Shown here piece by piece: positions 54,253 through 64,000 of a stretch of 64,000 bases of DNA; the stretch's first letter is position 1; each line of letters starts with the position of its first letter. Below the pieces are notes generated by a model, which ran no database searches, was not told the origin of the DNA, and saw nothing but the letters and a program-made list of their open reading frames with translations. The position numbers and the translations under genes were made by a program. Source of the DNA: Planktothrix rubescens CCAP 1459/22 (GTDB taxonomy: Bacteria > Cyanobacteriota > Cyanobacteriia > Cyanobacteriales > Microcoleaceae); the NCBI GenBank assembly GCA_904830895.1, contig LR882958.1, positions 2,970,001 to 3,034,000 on the forward strand. Reading direction: 5' to 3'.

Positions 54253-54837
54253 ATGGTGATCGCAACCGTTAAAAAATTTACCATCGAAGACTATCACCGC
54301 CTAACTGAATTAGGCTTTTTCCAAGAAGATGATAGAGTTGAACTCATTCGCGGAGAAATGATTGAAATGGCAGCAAAAGGAATGCTTCACGCAACTGTCA
54401 ACAGACGGTTAGCTAGAGAATTAGCTAACATAATTGGTCATGGTGCAACTTTACAGGGTCAAGATCCGATTATTTTATCTAACTATAGTGAACCTGAACC
54501 AGATGTTGTGATTCTTAAAAATAAAGAAGATGATTATTTGAGCAGTCATCCCCATACAGAAGATATTGTACTCTTGATTGAAATTTCTGATTCATCTTTA
54601 GACTATGATCAGACTACAAAATTATCGGTTTATGCCGAGAATAATATTACCGATTATTGGATATTTAATTTAGTTGATTTTTGTTTAGAATGTTATAGCG
54701 AACCCTATCAAAAATCACAAGGCGAGTTTGGTTATCTTCGTAAACTGATTTATTTACCTAATCAGTCTGTAAACTTACCTTATTTTCCTGATTTAACCTT
54801 AGATTTATCTAAAGTATTTCCACCTAAAATTAATTAG
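54253..54837 (+). CDS. Uma2-family (DUF820) restriction-endonuclease-fold protein
   Basis: The 194-residue product is a compact Uma2: FTIEDYHRLTELGFFQEDDR, VELIRGEMIEMAAKGMLHAT, SNYSEPEPDVVILKN (Asp), IVLLIEISDSSLDYDQTTKL (Glu) and ITDYWIFNLVDFCLECYS. These residues form the predicted PD-(D/E)XK site; the function of the family is not proven. This is the third Uma2 gene in the window and is not close in sequence to the others. It lies 89 bases after the methyltransferase-like gene. Confidence 0.9.
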   Translation: MVIATVKKFTIEDYHRLTELGFFQEDDRVELIRGEMIEMAAKGMLHATVNRRLARELANIIGHGATLQGQDPIILSNYSEPEPDVVILKNKEDDYLSSHPHTEDIVLLIEISDSSLDYDQTTKLSVYAENNITDYWIFNLVDFCLECYSEPYQKSQGEFGYLRKLIYLPNQSVNLPYFPDLTLDLSKVFPPKIN

Positions 54838-55038
54838 GAGGAATTAAAGAATAATAAAATCCATAAGGTATAGAAAACAAAGATGGATTAATTAGTTTTC
54901 TAGGTTTTTAAGCACAGCAATGATCATTCTAATTTCTTAGTGTCTTAGTGCCTTTGTGGTTCCTTAAATTAGATTATACTAATTTAACCCTATTCTGCGA
55001 TAATAATAAATTAGTCTTTAATTTTAGGAAACATAACA

Positions 55039-57012
55039 ATGCGACTCTCTAAAATGCTATTTGTCACCCTACGCGAAGATCCCAAAGAAGCGGAAATTCC
55101 CAGTCATAAACTATTAGTCCGGGCGGGATATATTCGCCGTATTGGAAGTGGAATTTACGCCTATCTTCCCCTGATGTGGCGAGTTTTGCAAAAAGTATCT
55201 CAAATTGTCCGAGAAGAAATGAACGCCACCGGAGCCCAAGAATGTCTACTTCCCCAAGTCCAACCCGCCGAACTTTGGCGCGAGTCGGGACGCTGGGATA
55301 CCTATACCAAAGCGGAGGGAATTATGTTTTCCCTAACTGACCGTCGGAAGCGGGAATTAGCATTAGGGCCAACCCATGAGGAGGTAATTACAACTATTGC
55401 TAAAGATATGATCCGTTCCCATCAACAATTACCGATTCATTTATATCAAATTCAAACTAAATTTAGAGATGAAATTCGGCCTCGGTTTGGGTTAATGCGG
55501 GGTCGGGAATTTATTATGAAAGATGGTTATTCTTTCCATAGCGATGAAGAAAGTTTGAAGAAAACCTATCGAGATATGGATCAAGCCTATCGGAATATGT
55601 TAACCCGTTGTGGGTTACAATATCGAGCGGTAGAAGCTGATTCTGGAGCTATTGGGGGCAGTGGTTCGCAAGAGTTTATGGTATTAGCAGAAGCGGGAGA
55701 AGATGAAGTTCTCTATACTGAAGATGGCAAATATGCAGCTAATACAGAAAAAGCCGTATCCCTTCCCGTTGATGCTGAATCTTCTGCTTTTTCAGAATAT
55801 AAAAAGTTAGAAACTCCTAATACTACTACCATTGAAACCTTAGCAAATTTGCTGAACTGTTCTCCGACACAAATTGTTAAAAATGTTCTGTATCAAGTAG
55901 TTTATGATAATGGAACAACGGTTTTAGTGTTAATTAGTATTCGGGGAGATCAGGAAGTTAATGAAGTTAAATTACAAAATGAATTAACAAAATTAGCCCC
56001 TGAATTTAGCGCAAAAACGATATTATCTTTAATTGTTCCTGATCAAGAAGCTCAAGAAAAATGGGCAACAAAACCTTTACCTTTAGGCTATATTTCTCCT
56101 AATTTAGAAGATGGTTATATTACCCCCCCTACGCCCTGCCTTGGTAAGGGGGGGAATGGAGAAACAACACCCCCCGCTACTAATACGGGGAATGAAAGCA
56201 CAACACCCCCCGCTACTAATACGGGGAATGAAAGCACAACACCCCCCCTTGGTAAGGGGGGGGCGGGGGGGGTCTATCTTGCTAATACCCCGACGGGGGG
56301 GGTCTATCCCAAATTTGTAAGAATAGTAGATCAAACAGCATCGGAATTAAAGAATTTTGTCACCGGGGCGGATGAATCAGGATATCACGTTGTAGGAGCA
56401 AATTGGGGCAAAAAATTTACTTTACCTACAAGTATTGTAGATATTAGAAAAGCCCAAAAAGGCGATCGCGCTATTCATGATCCCAACCAAATTTTACACA
56501 GTGCGAGAGGTATTGAAGTCGGTCATATTTTCCAACTAGGGATTAAATATTCTCAGGCGATGGGAGCAACTTTTACCAATGAAGACGGGGAAGAATTACC
56601 CTTAGTCATGGGATGTTATGGGGTGGGAGTATCTCGGTTAGCGCAATCGGCCGTCGAACAATCCTATGATAAAGATGGGATAATTTGGCCAATGGCGATC
56701 GCACCCTATCAAGTGATTATTGCCATTCCTAATATTACCGACGCTCAACAGGTGGAAATTGCCGAAAAACTCTATACGGAATTAAACCAAGCCGGAATTG
56801 AAACCCTCCTTGATGATCGGAATGAACGAGCCGGGGTAAAATTCAAAGACGCCGATCTAATTGGGATTCCCTATCGGATTGTAACTGGACGTTCGATTAA
56901 ATCGGGTAAAGTGGAACTGGTAGAACGGGCTACCCACAATGCCCAGGAAATTGCCATTGAGGATGTCATTACCACACTTAAACAGAATATTCAAGCTGCA
57001 TTGGAAAATTAG
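55039..57012 (+). CDS. proS: Prolyl-tRNA synthetase with an in-frame repeat insertion
   Basis: The 657-residue product has the class II motifs of bacterial-type Pro[82 protein letters not shown] and [17 protein letters not shown], then the anticodon-binding end ([20 protein letters not shown]). The INS/YbaK editing domain lies at about residues 225-450. Within it, residues 360-423 are an extra stretch of [12 protein letters not shown] repeats and GGAGGVY text, which explains the length above the usual 600. The active-site motifs are intact, so it should remain functional. Confidence 0.94.
   Translation: MRLSKMLFVTLREDPKEAEIPSHKLLVRAGYIRRIGSGIYAYLPLMWRVLQKVSQIVREEMNATGAQECLLPQVQPAELWRESGRWDTYTKAEGIMFSLTDRRKRELALGPTHEEVITTIAKDMIRSHQQLPIHLYQIQTKFRDEIRPRFGLMRGREFIMKDGYSFHSDEESLKKTYRDMDQAYRNMLTRCGLQYRAVEADSGAIGGSGSQEFMVLAEAGEDEVLYTEDGKYAANTEKAVSLPVDAESSAFSEYKKLETPNTTTIETLANLLNCSPTQIVKNVLYQVVYDNGTTVLVLISIRGDQEVNEVKLQNELTKLAPEFSAKTILSLIVPDQEAQEKWATKPLPLGYISPNLEDGYITPPTPCLGKGGNGETTPPATNTGNESTTPPATNTGNESTTPPLGKGGAGGVYLANTPTGGVYPKFVRIVDQTASELKNFVTGADESGYHVVGANWGKKFTLPTSIVDIRKAQKGDRAIHDPNQILHSARGIEVGHIFQLGIKYSQAMGATFTNEDGEELPLVMGCYGVGVSRLAQSAVEQSYDKDGIIWPMAIAPYQVIIAIPNITDAQQVEIAEKLYTELNQAGIETLLDDRNERAGVKFKDADLIGIPYRIVTGRSIKSGKVELVERATHNAQEIAIEDVITTLKQNIQAALEN
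56119..56308 (+). repeat. C/G-rich dispersed repeat inserted in frame in proS
   Basis: It starts TACCCCCCCTACG and ends GGGGGGGGTCTATCCC. In between is a 36-base unit (CAACACCCCCCGCTACTAAT and following) present twice from 56165 and 56201, with a partial third from 56237. CCTTGGTAAGGGGGG occurs twice. The reading frame remains open over the whole insert. Confidence 0.88.
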
Positions 57013-57094
57013 GCGAGTTGTTGGTTGATGGTTAAGAAAGCCCTGAAGGGCTTACTACAATTTAGTCAACAGCGATCATTAATTTTGTTTTAAG

Positions 57095-57119
57095 TTCTGG
57101 GAACAGAACATGATATGAT
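57095..57119 (+). promoter_or_regulatory. Possible atp operon promoter region with a TTCTG-GGAA-CAGAA palindrome
   Basis: TTCTGGGAACAGAA (57095-57108) is a 5-bp inverted repeat with a GGAA centre, and TATGAT at 57114-57119 could be a -10 box. No good -35 is visible, which would suit an activator-dependent start about 85 bases upstream of the GTG of atpI. Weak evidence. Confidence 0.3.
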
Positions 57120-57209
57120 TCATTTTGGCTTGCAGAGCGTGTTATACGCTGTGTGCGTGAACTTAGAGAAAGTTATAACTGTTGCTTTCGGATTTCCGAT
57201 CAATGAGTT

Positions 57210-57665
57210 GTGGCTGAACTAAAAATTGGTGAACCTGTCCAAGTAGCTATGACAAACGCAGAGGAAACACTAGAATCAGGGTCTAAACTTGCTGTAGAAC
57301 CCGACACTTCTATGCTGGAGTATGATCAATTGCAACGCCAGTTGTTATTGATGACGATCACAGCTACGGGGGTAATTTTTGTTGCAGTTTGCTGTTTCTA
57401 TCCTCTGGATGTCGCCCTAAACTATTTAGTTGGGGCGGCTGTCGGCATAATCTACTTGCGAATGCTCGGCAAAGATGTAGAAAAACTAGGTAGGGGCAAG
57501 AAAAAACTAAGCCAAAATCGGATCTTGATCCTCGCGGGTGTAATCATTGTAGCCACTCAATTACATCAGCTAAAGATTCTACCGATTTTTTTAGGATTTC
57601 TTACCTACAAAGTAGCTCTCATGTTGTATGTGCTAATCACAGTGTTCACCCCCAAGCCTAAATAA
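57210..57665 (+). CDS. ATP synthase subunit I (Atp1/AtpI-like)
   Basis: The 151-residue product, starting at GTG 57210, has four hydrophobic segments (LLLMTITATGVIFVAVCCFY, VALNYLVGAAVGIIYLRMLG, ILILAGVIIVATQLHQL, LGFLTYKVALMLYVLITVFT) as in cyanobacterial subunit I, which helps assemble the c-ring. It stands at the head of the atp operon, 48 bases before the a-subunit gene. A longer hydrophilic N-terminus is present, as in cyanobacteria. Confidence 0.85.
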   Translation: MAELKIGEPVQVAMTNAEETLESGSKLAVEPDTSMLEYDQLQRQLLLMTITATGVIFVAVCCFYPLDVALNYLVGAAVGIIYLRMLGKDVEKLGRGKKKLSQNRILILAGVIIVATQLHQLKILPIFLGFLTYKVALMLYVLITVFTPKPK

Positions 57666-57713
57666 GTAACGCGGAATCCTCCAGTCCTCAATCTGTAGAG
57701 GAAGCCTACGGAC

Positions 57714-58472
57714 ATGGAAATGCTGACTGTCTTAAACACCTTCAATCCTCTCCCTCTCGCTAGTTTAGAAGTTGGCCAGCACCTTTATTGGGAAGTCGGC
57801 GGTGTAAAACTGCATGGTCAGATTTTTCTGACTTCGTGGTTTGTAATCGGTTTGCTGATTACCGTCTCAGTGTTGGCCAGCAGTAACGTGCAGCGAATTC
57901 CCAGTGGGATGCAGAATTTTATGGAGTACGTCCTAGAATTCATTCGCAACCTAGCTAAAGATCAAATCGGGGAAAAAGAATATCGTTCTTGGGTTCCCTT
58001 CATTGGAACACTGTTCTTATTCATCTTTGCCTCTAACTGGTCAGGTGCTTTAATTCCTTGGAAGGTGATCGAACTGCCTTCAGGTGAATTAGCAGCCCCC
58101 ACCAGCGATATCAATACTACAGTGGCATTAGCACTGTTAACTTCTTTAGCGTATTTCTACGCCGGAATCAGAAAAAAAGGCCTAGTGGGTTATTTTGCTG
58201 ATTACGCCCAACCGATGGCGTTTCTCGCTATATTTCGGGTGATTGAAGATTTTACCAAACCCCTCTCCCTGAGTTTCCGTTTGTTTGGTAACATTTTGGC
58301 GGATGAACTGGTGGTCGCCGTGTTGGTATTCCTGGTACCCCTGTTTATTCCTCTGCCTCTAATGGTTTTGGGTTTATTCCTAAGTGCCATTCAAGCCCTA
58401 ATTTTTGCGACACTGGCGGCGAACTATATTGGTGAAGCCCTAGAAGGACATGGCGGAGAACATCACGACTAG
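57714..58472 (+). CDS. atpB: ATP synthase F0 subunit a
   Basis: The 252-residue product has the a-subunit motifs [40 protein letters not shown] (with the essential Arg) and [20 protein letters not shown]. It forms the proton half-channels beside the c-ring. Some authors call this gene atpI in cyanobacteria. The 266-base gap after it (58473-58738) is AT-rich and may hold a promoter for the highly expressed c subunit; I see no clear boxes. Confidence 0.95.
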   Translation: MEMLTVLNTFNPLPLASLEVGQHLYWEVGGVKLHGQIFLTSWFVIGLLITVSVLASSNVQRIPSGMQNFMEYVLEFIRNLAKDQIGEKEYRSWVPFIGTLFLFIFASNWSGALIPWKVIELPSGELAAPTSDINTTVALALLTSLAYFYAGIRKKGLVGYFADYAQPMAFLAIFRVIEDFTKPLSLSFRLFGNILADELVVAVLVFLVPLFIPLPLMVLGLFLSAIQALIFATLAANYIGEALEGHGGEHHD

Positions 58473-58696
58473 GAAAAGAAACAAAGACTTTAAAATTTCT
58501 TTTTTTAGGGATTGATTTTTCTAAAATGTGTTGTTGGGTTAAACTTAATCCCCTTTATTGGTAAAATAAAGTTTTGGGAACCCCAATCCATCTAACGAAT
58601 TTGGCATTTGTAACGGGACAAAGAAGAAAAATATTTTCTTCAAACCTCCTAATTTTATCAATGCTGATCGGGATTGATTTCACTTTGTCTAACTGA

Positions 58697-58984
<288 letters not shown>

Positions 58985-58999
58985 ACAGTAATCCAAAAC

Positions 59000-59053
59000 A
59001 TGGATTTTAGGTTTTAGGTTTCAGATCATCTGAAATCTAAGTCTAAAATCCAT
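59000..59053. promoter_or_regulatory. Stem-loop between the c and b' genes
   Basis: ATGGATTTTAG pairs with CTAAAATCCAT, and further inside TTTCAGAT pairs with ATCTGAAA, with a small bulge. It has no T-run, so it is more likely an mRNA stability or processing element that lets the c-subunit mRNA outlast the rest than a terminator. Confidence 0.6.
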
Positions 59054-59080
59054 CTTGATGAAACTATTCAAGGGACAATA

Positions 59081-59563
59081 ATGCACGGGACAATTCTATT
59101 TGCGGTTGAAGAAGCTGCCAAAGAAGGAGGACTTTTTGATCTGGATGCAACCCTGCCTTTAATGGCGGTACAGTTCTTAGTTCTGGCAGTGATTTTGAAC
59201 CAGGTTTTTTATAAACCATTAGGAAAGGCGATTGATGAACGGGCGGATTATATCCGCGAGAACGAAGTCAACGCCAAAGAACGTCTGGCTAAAGCTGAAA
59301 AATTAGCCCGGCAGTATGAATTAGAGTTAGCAGAAACTCGTAAAAAAGCTCAAGCGATCATTGTAAAAGCTCAAGCAGAAGCTCAGAAAATTGCCTCTGG
59401 AAAAGTTGGTGAAGCCTTACAAGAAGCGCAAAAATTGAGAGAAATAGCGGCTCAAGAAATTGAGCAGGAAAAACAACAAGCCCTGCAAGCTTTAGAACAA
59501 CAAGTTGAACCTCTCAGTCGCCAAATTTTAGAAAAATTATTAGGGGCTGAGTTAGTTAGATAA
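59081..59563 (+). CDS. atpG: ATP synthase F0 subunit b'
   Basis: The 160-residue product has one membrane segment ([20 protein letters not shown]) and a long helical stalk ([20 protein letters not shown], and following). It forms the peripheral stalk with subunit b in cyanobacterial and plastid ATP synthase. It is diverged from the b gene that follows at 59709, as expected. Confidence 0.92.
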   Translation: MHGTILFAVEEAAKEGGLFDLDATLPLMAVQFLVLAVILNQVFYKPLGKAIDERADYIRENEVNAKERLAKAEKLARQYELELAETRKKAQAIIVKAQAEAQKIASGKVGEALQEAQKLREIAAQEIEQEKQQALQALEQQVEPLSRQILEKLLGAELVR

Positions 59564-59708
59564 TCTTGGCTGCGCTAAAGCTGAAAACAAACTTGTGATC
59601 AGCTTGTTAAATTACGAGAAAATTCCCATTTGAAGACAGCCCAGGCTAGATTCTAACACCCGACATCGGAGGTTAAAACTTAAGCCTTGCATTTATGAGA
59701 AGAACATC

Positions 59709-60233
59709 ATGGAGACTGTTTTATTACTAGCCACAGAAGCTGGCTCCCGTGGGATTGGTATTAATACCAATATTCTTGAGACCAACCTAATTAACCTAGG
59801 CATTCTGATTGTTGTGCTGGTTTACTTTGGGCGCGGCTTTTTAGGAAAAATCCTAAATGAAAGACGCTCTACCATTGAAGAAGCCATTAAAGAAGCTGAA
59901 CAGCGTCAACAACAAGCGCAAGCGTCTCTAGCAGAACAACAACAGAAATTAACCGTAGCCCAAACCGACGCCCAACGGATTTTAGCCGAAGCCGAAGAAC
60001 GGGCAAAAACGGTTAGAGATTCAATTCTAGCTAAAGCCACCGAAGATGTGGAACGCATGAAAGCAACTGCCAGCGCTGAGTTAGATTCAGATCGGGAACG
60101 GGTGATCTCTCAACTGCGTTCTCAGATAGCTACTCAAGCCATTGAACTGGCAGAATCTCAACTCAAACAGCATCTGAATGACAATGTTCAGGAACGCTTA
60201 ATTGATCAGAGTCTAGCTCTGCTCGGAGGTTGA
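59709..60233 (+). CDS. atpF: ATP synthase F0 subunit b
   Basis: The 174-residue product has an N-terminal membrane helix (NLINLGILIVVLVYFGRGFL) and a charged coiled stalk (KEAEQRQQQAQASLAEQQQK). Its stop overlaps the delta gene start region by four bases (60230-60233), so the two are co-translated. It is the second peripheral stalk component. Confidence 0.95.
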   Translation: METVLLLATEAGSRGIGINTNILETNLINLGILIVVLVYFGRGFLGKILNERRSTIEEAIKEAEQRQQQAQASLAEQQQKLTVAQTDAQRILAEAEERAKTVRDSILAKATEDVERMKATASAELDSDRERVISQLRSQIATQAIELAESQLKQHLNDNVQERLIDQSLALLGG

Positions 60234-60781
60234 ATATGAGTGCGATCGCCGGACAAATTATTGAGCCTTACGCCTCGGCGTTAATGTCCGTGGCTCAATC
60301 AAGAAATTTAACCGAGGAATTCGGTAATGAGATTCGCTCATTACTAGAATTACTAGACAATTCCGCAGAATTAAAAACCTTTTTAGGAAGTCCTGTGGTG
60401 AAACCCCAGGATAAAAAAGCCATTCTGCAAAGGATCACGGCTGATGAAGTTAATCCCGCATTGCGGAATTTCTTGATGCTGTTAGTGGATCGAGGACGGA
60501 TTTTATTCCTAGAGGAAATTGCTAAACAGTATTTAGTGTTACTGCGGAAACTGAATCAAACGGTTTTGGCAGAAATCACTTCCGTTTATCCGTTAACAGA
60601 GGCACAATTGACTACTCTTTCAGAGAAAGTCAAGGCTATGACCAATGCTCGACAAGTGGAAATTGCCACCACAGTCGATCCGGATCTGTTGGGCGGTGTG
60701 ATTATTAAAGTTGGATCTCGCGTAGTAGATGCCAGTTTGCGCGGACAACTACGCCGTATTGGGATGAAATTATCCCAATAA
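60230..60781 (+). CDS. atpD: ATP synthase F1 subunit delta
   Basis: The 183-residue product (MNMSAIAGQIIEPYASALMS, FLMLLVDRGRILFLEEIAKQ, LLGGVIIKVGSRVVDASLRG) is the delta/OSCP subunit that joins the stalk to F1. The start at 60230 overlaps atpF; ATG 60236 (MSAIAGQ) two codons later is the other candidate. The C-terminal GSRVVDASLRGQLRRIG is fully conserved. Confidence 0.95.
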   Translation: MNMSAIAGQIIEPYASALMSVAQSRNLTEEFGNEIRSLLELLDNSAELKTFLGSPVVKPQDKKAILQRITADEVNPALRNFLMLLVDRGRILFLEEIAKQYLVLLRKLNQTVLAEITSVYPLTEAQLTTLSEKVKAMTNARQVEIATTVDPDLLGGVIIKVGSRVVDASLRGQLRRIGMKLSQ

Positions 60782-60852
60782 TTGTTGTGACCCGTCATGA
60801 TCATGTCGGGAATCTTTTTTTAACTTATAACCTTTAACTACTGACAAGAAAA

Positions 60853-62370
60853 ATGGTAGCGATCAGACCTGACGAAATTAGTAGCATTATTCAGCAGCAA
60901 ATTGAACAGTACGACCAAGACGTTAAAGAAACCAACGTCGGGACTGTTCTGCAAGTCGGTGACGGTATCGCCCGGATTTATGGCTTAGATAAAGCCATGT
61001 CTGGGGAACTGTTAGAATTTGCCGACGGTACTATTGGTATTGCTCTCAACCTAGAAGAAGATAACGTCGGTGCAGTATTAATGGGTGAAGGTCGGGAGAT
61101 CCAAGAGGGTTCCGCCGTCACCGCCACCGGAAGAATTGCCCAAATCCCCGTTGGGGACGCCATGTTAGGCCGAGTTGTTGATGCCTTAGCCCGTCCAATT
61201 GATGGTAAAGGCGATCCCAAAACCACTGAAACTCGCTTATTAGAATCCCCAGCCCCTGGGATTATCGAGCGTCGTTCCGTGTGCGAACCCATGCAAACCG
61301 GGATCACCGCCATTGACTCCATGATCCCCATCGGTCGGGGTCAACGGGAATTAATTATTGGTGACCGTCAAACCGGAAAAACCTCCATCGCCATTGACAC
61401 CATCATTAACCAACAGGGCGAAGACGTGATCTGCGTCTATGTTGCTATTGGTCAGAAAGCCTCTACGGTGTCTCAGGTGGTGGCAACCCTAGAAGAAAAA
61501 GGCGCGATGGCCTATACCGTCGTTGTGGCTGCTAGTGCTAGTGAATCCGCTACCCTGCAATACCTGGCTCCCTATACTGGGGCAACCATCGCCGAGTATT
61601 TCATGTACAAGGGCAAACACACCCTGGTCATCTATGATGACTTATCTAAACAGGCCCAAGCCTACCGTCAAATGTCCCTGTTACTCCGTCGTCCTCCCGG
61701 ACGGGAAGCCTATCCTGGGGATGTGTTCTATCTCCATTCTCGTTTATTAGAGCGGGCTGCGAAACTGAACGACGAACTCGGCAGTGGCAGTATGACGGCA
61801 TTACCGATCATCGAAACCCAAGCGGGTGACGTTTCGGCTTACATTCCGACTAACGTGATTTCGATTACCGACGGTCAGATATTCCTCTCCTCCGACTTAT
61901 TTAACTCCGGTTTACGTCCGGCGGTGAACGCCGGGATTTCCGTATCCCGGGTGGGTTCGGCGGCTCAAACCAAAGCCATGAAGAAAGTGGCCGGGAAAGT
62001 GAAGTTGGAGTTAGCTCAATATGCTGAGTTAGCAGCCTTCTCCCAGTTTGCCTCCGATTTAGACCAAGCCACCCGTAACCAATTGGAACGGGGCAAACGT
62101 CTACAAGAATTGTTAAAACAGTCCCAAAATTCTCCCCTGCAATTATTTGAACAGGTGGCGGTAATTTATGCTGGAATTAACGGTTATCTCGATGAAGTTC
62201 CCGTTGAAAAAATCGTTGCCTTTGCCATTGGACTGCGGGAATATCTGAAAAATAGCAAACCCAAATATGTCGAAATCGTTCAAGGCAAAAAAGTCCTTGA
62301 TGACGAAGCTGAAGGTCTGCTGAAAGAAGGAATTAATGAGTTCAAACAAACCTTTTTAGTCTCTGCTTAA
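60853..62370 (+). CDS. atpA: ATP synthase F1 subunit alpha
   Basis: The 505-residue product starts [20 protein letters not shown] and has Walker A GDRQTGKT, the [16 protein letters not shown] stretch, [10 protein letters not shown] (Walker B region) and [17 protein letters not shown]. It is the non-catalytic nucleotide-binding subunit of F1. Length and motifs are normal. The beta and epsilon genes are elsewhere, as usual in cyanobacteria. Confidence 0.98.
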   Translation: MVAIRPDEISSIIQQQIEQYDQDVKETNVGTVLQVGDGIARIYGLDKAMSGELLEFADGTIGIALNLEEDNVGAVLMGEGREIQEGSAVTATGRIAQIPVGDAMLGRVVDALARPIDGKGDPKTTETRLLESPAPGIIERRSVCEPMQTGITAIDSMIPIGRGQRELIIGDRQTGKTSIAIDTIINQQGEDVICVYVAIGQKASTVSQVVATLEEKGAMAYTVVVAASASESATLQYLAPYTGATIAEYFMYKGKHTLVIYDDLSKQAQAYRQMSLLLRRPPGREAYPGDVFYLHSRLLERAAKLNDELGSGSMTALPIIETQAGDVSAYIPTNVISITDGQIFLSSDLFNSGLRPAVNAGISVSRVGSAAQTKAMKKVAGKVKLELAQYAELAAFSQFASDLDQATRNQLERGKRLQELLKQSQNSPLQLFEQVAVIYAGINGYLDEVPVEKIVAFAIGLREYLKNSKPKYVEIVQGKKVLDDEAEGLLKEGINEFKQTFLVSA

Positions 62371-62565
62371 TCAGCTAGTAGATATCATTTATCAGTGAAA
62401 GAGTTAAGGGTGATCAGTGAAAAGTTAAAATACTGTTCACTGTTGACTCTTTAACTGTTGGGTGATAGAGCAGTCGCCAGAAAAGTGTTTGACAAAGACT
62501 GATGCAGCCAACCTTGACTGGTGAAACCTGTTCCCCGTTCCCTGTCCCCTGCTATAGACAAAACT

Positions 62566-63513
62566 ATGTCAAATTTAAAAGCGATCCGCGATCGCATTGA
62601 TTCGGTTAAAAATACCAAAAAAATCACAGAAGCGATGCGTCTAGTTGCTTCAGCCAAAGTGCGTCGTGCCCAGGAACAAGTCTTGGCATCCCGCCCCTTT
62701 GCTGATCGATTAGCCGGAATTCTTTATGGTTTACAATCCCGTTTAAAATTTGAAGAAGCAGATTTACCTCTGCTCAAACAACGGGAAGTTAAAAAGGTAG
62801 GATTACTGGTAATTGCTGGTAATCGTGGCCTGTGCGGTACTTATAATAGCAGTGTGATTAAAAGGGCTGAAACTCGCGCTAAAGAGTTAGAAGCCGAAGG
62901 TATTGAATGCACCTATTTATTAGTAGGACGCAAAGCAATTCAATATTTCCAAAGACGGGATACTCCTATTCGCGCTACGGTAGAAAATCCCGAAAAAAAT
63001 CCAGCCTTAGATAAAGTACGGGATTCTGCGGACAATCTTCTGGATTTATTTTTATCAGGTGAATTGGATCGGATTGAGTTAATTTATACGAAATTTGTTT
63101 CGTTAATTGCTTCTCGTCCGGTAATTCAAACCCTGTTACCCCTTGATACTCAAGGGTTGGAACCTCAAGATGATGAGATTTTCCGTTTAACGACTAAAAA
63201 TGGTCAATTTGAGGTCACACGGGAGAAAGTCAAAAACACTCTCACGGATTTACCAAGAGATATGATTTTTGAACAAGATCCCGCCCAAATTTTGGATGCG
63301 TTATTGCCTTTATTTTTAACCAACCAATTGTTACGCGCTTGGCAAGAATCCATCGCCAGTGAGTTAGCCGCCCGGATGACTGCGATGAGTAATGCGAGTG
63401 AAAATGCTGGAGATTTAATTAAATCTTTGACCTTATCCTACAACAAAGCTCGTCAGGCTTCCATTACCCAAGAACTTTTGGAAGTAGTGGGTGGTGCAGA
63501 AGCATTGAAATGA
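62566..63513 (+). CDS. atpC: ATP synthase F1 subunit gamma
   Basis: The product starts [20 protein letters not shown], continues [18 protein letters not shown] and ends [32 protein letters not shown]. These are the coiled-coil ends of the rotor shaft. ATG 62566 is the family start; the frame is open to 62521 without family similarity. The plastid Cys pair for thioredoxin control is absent, but the cyanobacterial insertion region around 195-230 is present. A terminator-like hairpin follows. Confidence 0.96.
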   Translation: MSNLKAIRDRIDSVKNTKKITEAMRLVASAKVRRAQEQVLASRPFADRLAGILYGLQSRLKFEEADLPLLKQREVKKVGLLVIAGNRGLCGTYNSSVIKRAETRAKELEAEGIECTYLLVGRKAIQYFQRRDTPIRATVENPEKNPALDKVRDSADNLLDLFLSGELDRIELIYTKFVSLIASRPVIQTLLPLDTQGLEPQDDEIFRLTTKNGQFEVTREKVKNTLTDLPRDMIFEQDPAQILDALLPLFLTNQLLRAWQESIASELAARMTAMSNASENAGDLIKSLTLSYNKARQASITQELLEVVGGAEALK

Positions 63514-63526
63514 GAAGTTAATCTTT

Positions 63527-63575
63527 GAAAAGTTGAAGGTTCACTATTAACAGTCAACCTTCAACCTTTTAATTT
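63527..63575 (+). terminator. Terminator of the atp operon
   Basis: GAAAAGTTGAAGGTT pairs with AACCTTCAACCTTTT (one mismatch) around a loop of about 14 bases, followed by AATTTAACTT. It starts 14 bases after the atpC stop. Confidence 0.65.
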
Positions 63576-63579
63576 AACT

Positions 63580-64000
63580 TACACCGCCGGGAAGTCCCCC
63601 GCTCTACCCATACCCAGGTGAGCGGTGGTATGAAAGGCGGGTCAACGTAGGTACGGAGTTGACCCCATCTTTTTTCAGTATTATGTAGTAAGATATTCAG
63701 ACCAGGAGGTGCAAATCGAGTGCTGCACAAAGCTGTACAAGTCCGTCTGTATCCAACTGCATTGCAAGAAGCACATCTCGCCCAAACATTTGGATGTTCG
63801 CGCTGGTGGTGGAATTATGCTTTAAATAAATCGATTCAGGTTTATCAAGATACGGGAAAAGGAATGGGACAGGTAGCACTCAACGCCCTACTACCTAAGC
63901 TCAAAAAAGCCGAAGATACTATTTGGTTAGCTAATTGTTACAGTCAGGTTTTACAAGCTACAACACTTAATTTAACCACTGCTTATAAAAACTTTTTTGA
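63580..64000 (+). mobile_element. Left end and start of another tnpB-type element (runs off window)
   Basis: CCCGCTC ... GAGCGG (63598-63625) and GGGTCAAC ... GTTGACCC (63639-63665) are end hairpins of the IS200/IS605 type. The tnpB reading frame follows 55 bases later. The element lies just outside the atp terminator. The left border is approximate. Confidence 0.7.
63720..64000 (+). CDS. tnpB: TnpB-family protein, N-terminal part
   Basis: The open frame from GTG 63720 reads VLHKAVQVRLYPTALQEAHL, AQTFGCSRWWWNYALNKSIQ and then LPKLKKAEDTIWLANCYSQV, the usual OrfB/TnpB N-terminus. AGGAGGT lies 9 bases before the GTG. The catalytic part lies beyond the window, so activity cannot be judged. It differs from the other two TnpB proteins here. 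Confidence 0.85.
   Translation, partial: MLHKAVQVRLYPTALQEAHLAQTFGCSRWWWNYALNKSIQVYQDTGKGMGQVALNALLPKLKKAEDTIWLANCYSQVLQATTLNLTTAYKNFF

Noticed and set aside
56119-56308. CRISPR-like array of 36-base repeats in proS
   Set aside because: The 36-base units are directly adjacent without spacers, lie in frame in a coding gene and have no cas genes nearby.

Overview
The window reads as a cyanobacterial chromosome segment. The supports are a CyanoQ (PsbQ) lipoprotein gene, carotenoid isomerase CrtH, a ferredoxin-type glutamate synthase, Ycf36/CGLD27, the split b/b' ATP synthase operon, and many copies of the octamer GCGATCGC (HIP1). Moderate GC, a pseudaminic-acid-type sugar gene, many Uma2/DUF29/toxin-antitoxin genes and many palindromic repeats suggest a filamentous non-heterocystous form such as Planktothrix or a relative. 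The genus is an inference.

Region 1 (1-10.8 kb) is a surface-glycan or protein-glycosylation island: the end of a sialic/pseudaminic acid synthase, an uncharacterised glycan-type pair, a TPR-WbsX protein, a family 2 glycosyltransferase, a methyltransferase, a sulfotransferase and a TPR-methyltransferase. Four of these proteins share one small module (GW[VI]L ... R-x-DV ... GF). Two tandem copies of it sit at the end of the sulfotransferase. I saw no HIP1 site here. The last gene begins with a truncated MazF-like toxin, still preceded by its antitoxin gene.

Region 2 (10.6-20.2 kb) is a graveyard of stability modules: MazEF-like, VapBC-like, a frameshifted HicB, DUF433/DUF5615, DUF29-MNT-HEPN interrupted by a tnpB-only IS605-type element, and Uma2 genes. 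They are separated by four copies of a dispersed repeat and by long C/G palindromes. An FkbM methyltransferase and a broken glycosyltransferase start close the region.

Region 3 (20.2-33.4 kb) is mixed housekeeping: an SPFH protein, an S9 peptidase, CGLD27, asparaginase, crtH, ilvN, an unrecognised two-gene unit with a nuclease-like protein, psbQ and an FAD oxidoreductase. It also holds a second tnpB element with a divergent small RHH-like gene, and a LON-domain protein. Region 4 (33.4-43.0 kb) has a complete IS701-type element, the str operon (rpsL-rpsG-fusA-tuf-rpsJ, minus strand), an A-type Fe-S carrier, a cupin and a secreted phosphodiester-glycosidase-domain protein.

Region 5 (43.2-57.0 kb) has glutamate synthase, an AT-rich single-chain restriction-modification enzyme, glcD, a membrane methyltransferase-like protein, Uma2 and proS. 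Both glutamate synthase and ProS carry in-frame insertions made of the genome's own dispersed palindromic repeats. Region 6 (57.2-63.5 kb) is the atp operon (I-a-c-b'-b-delta-alpha-gamma), followed by the start of a third tnpB element that runs off the window.
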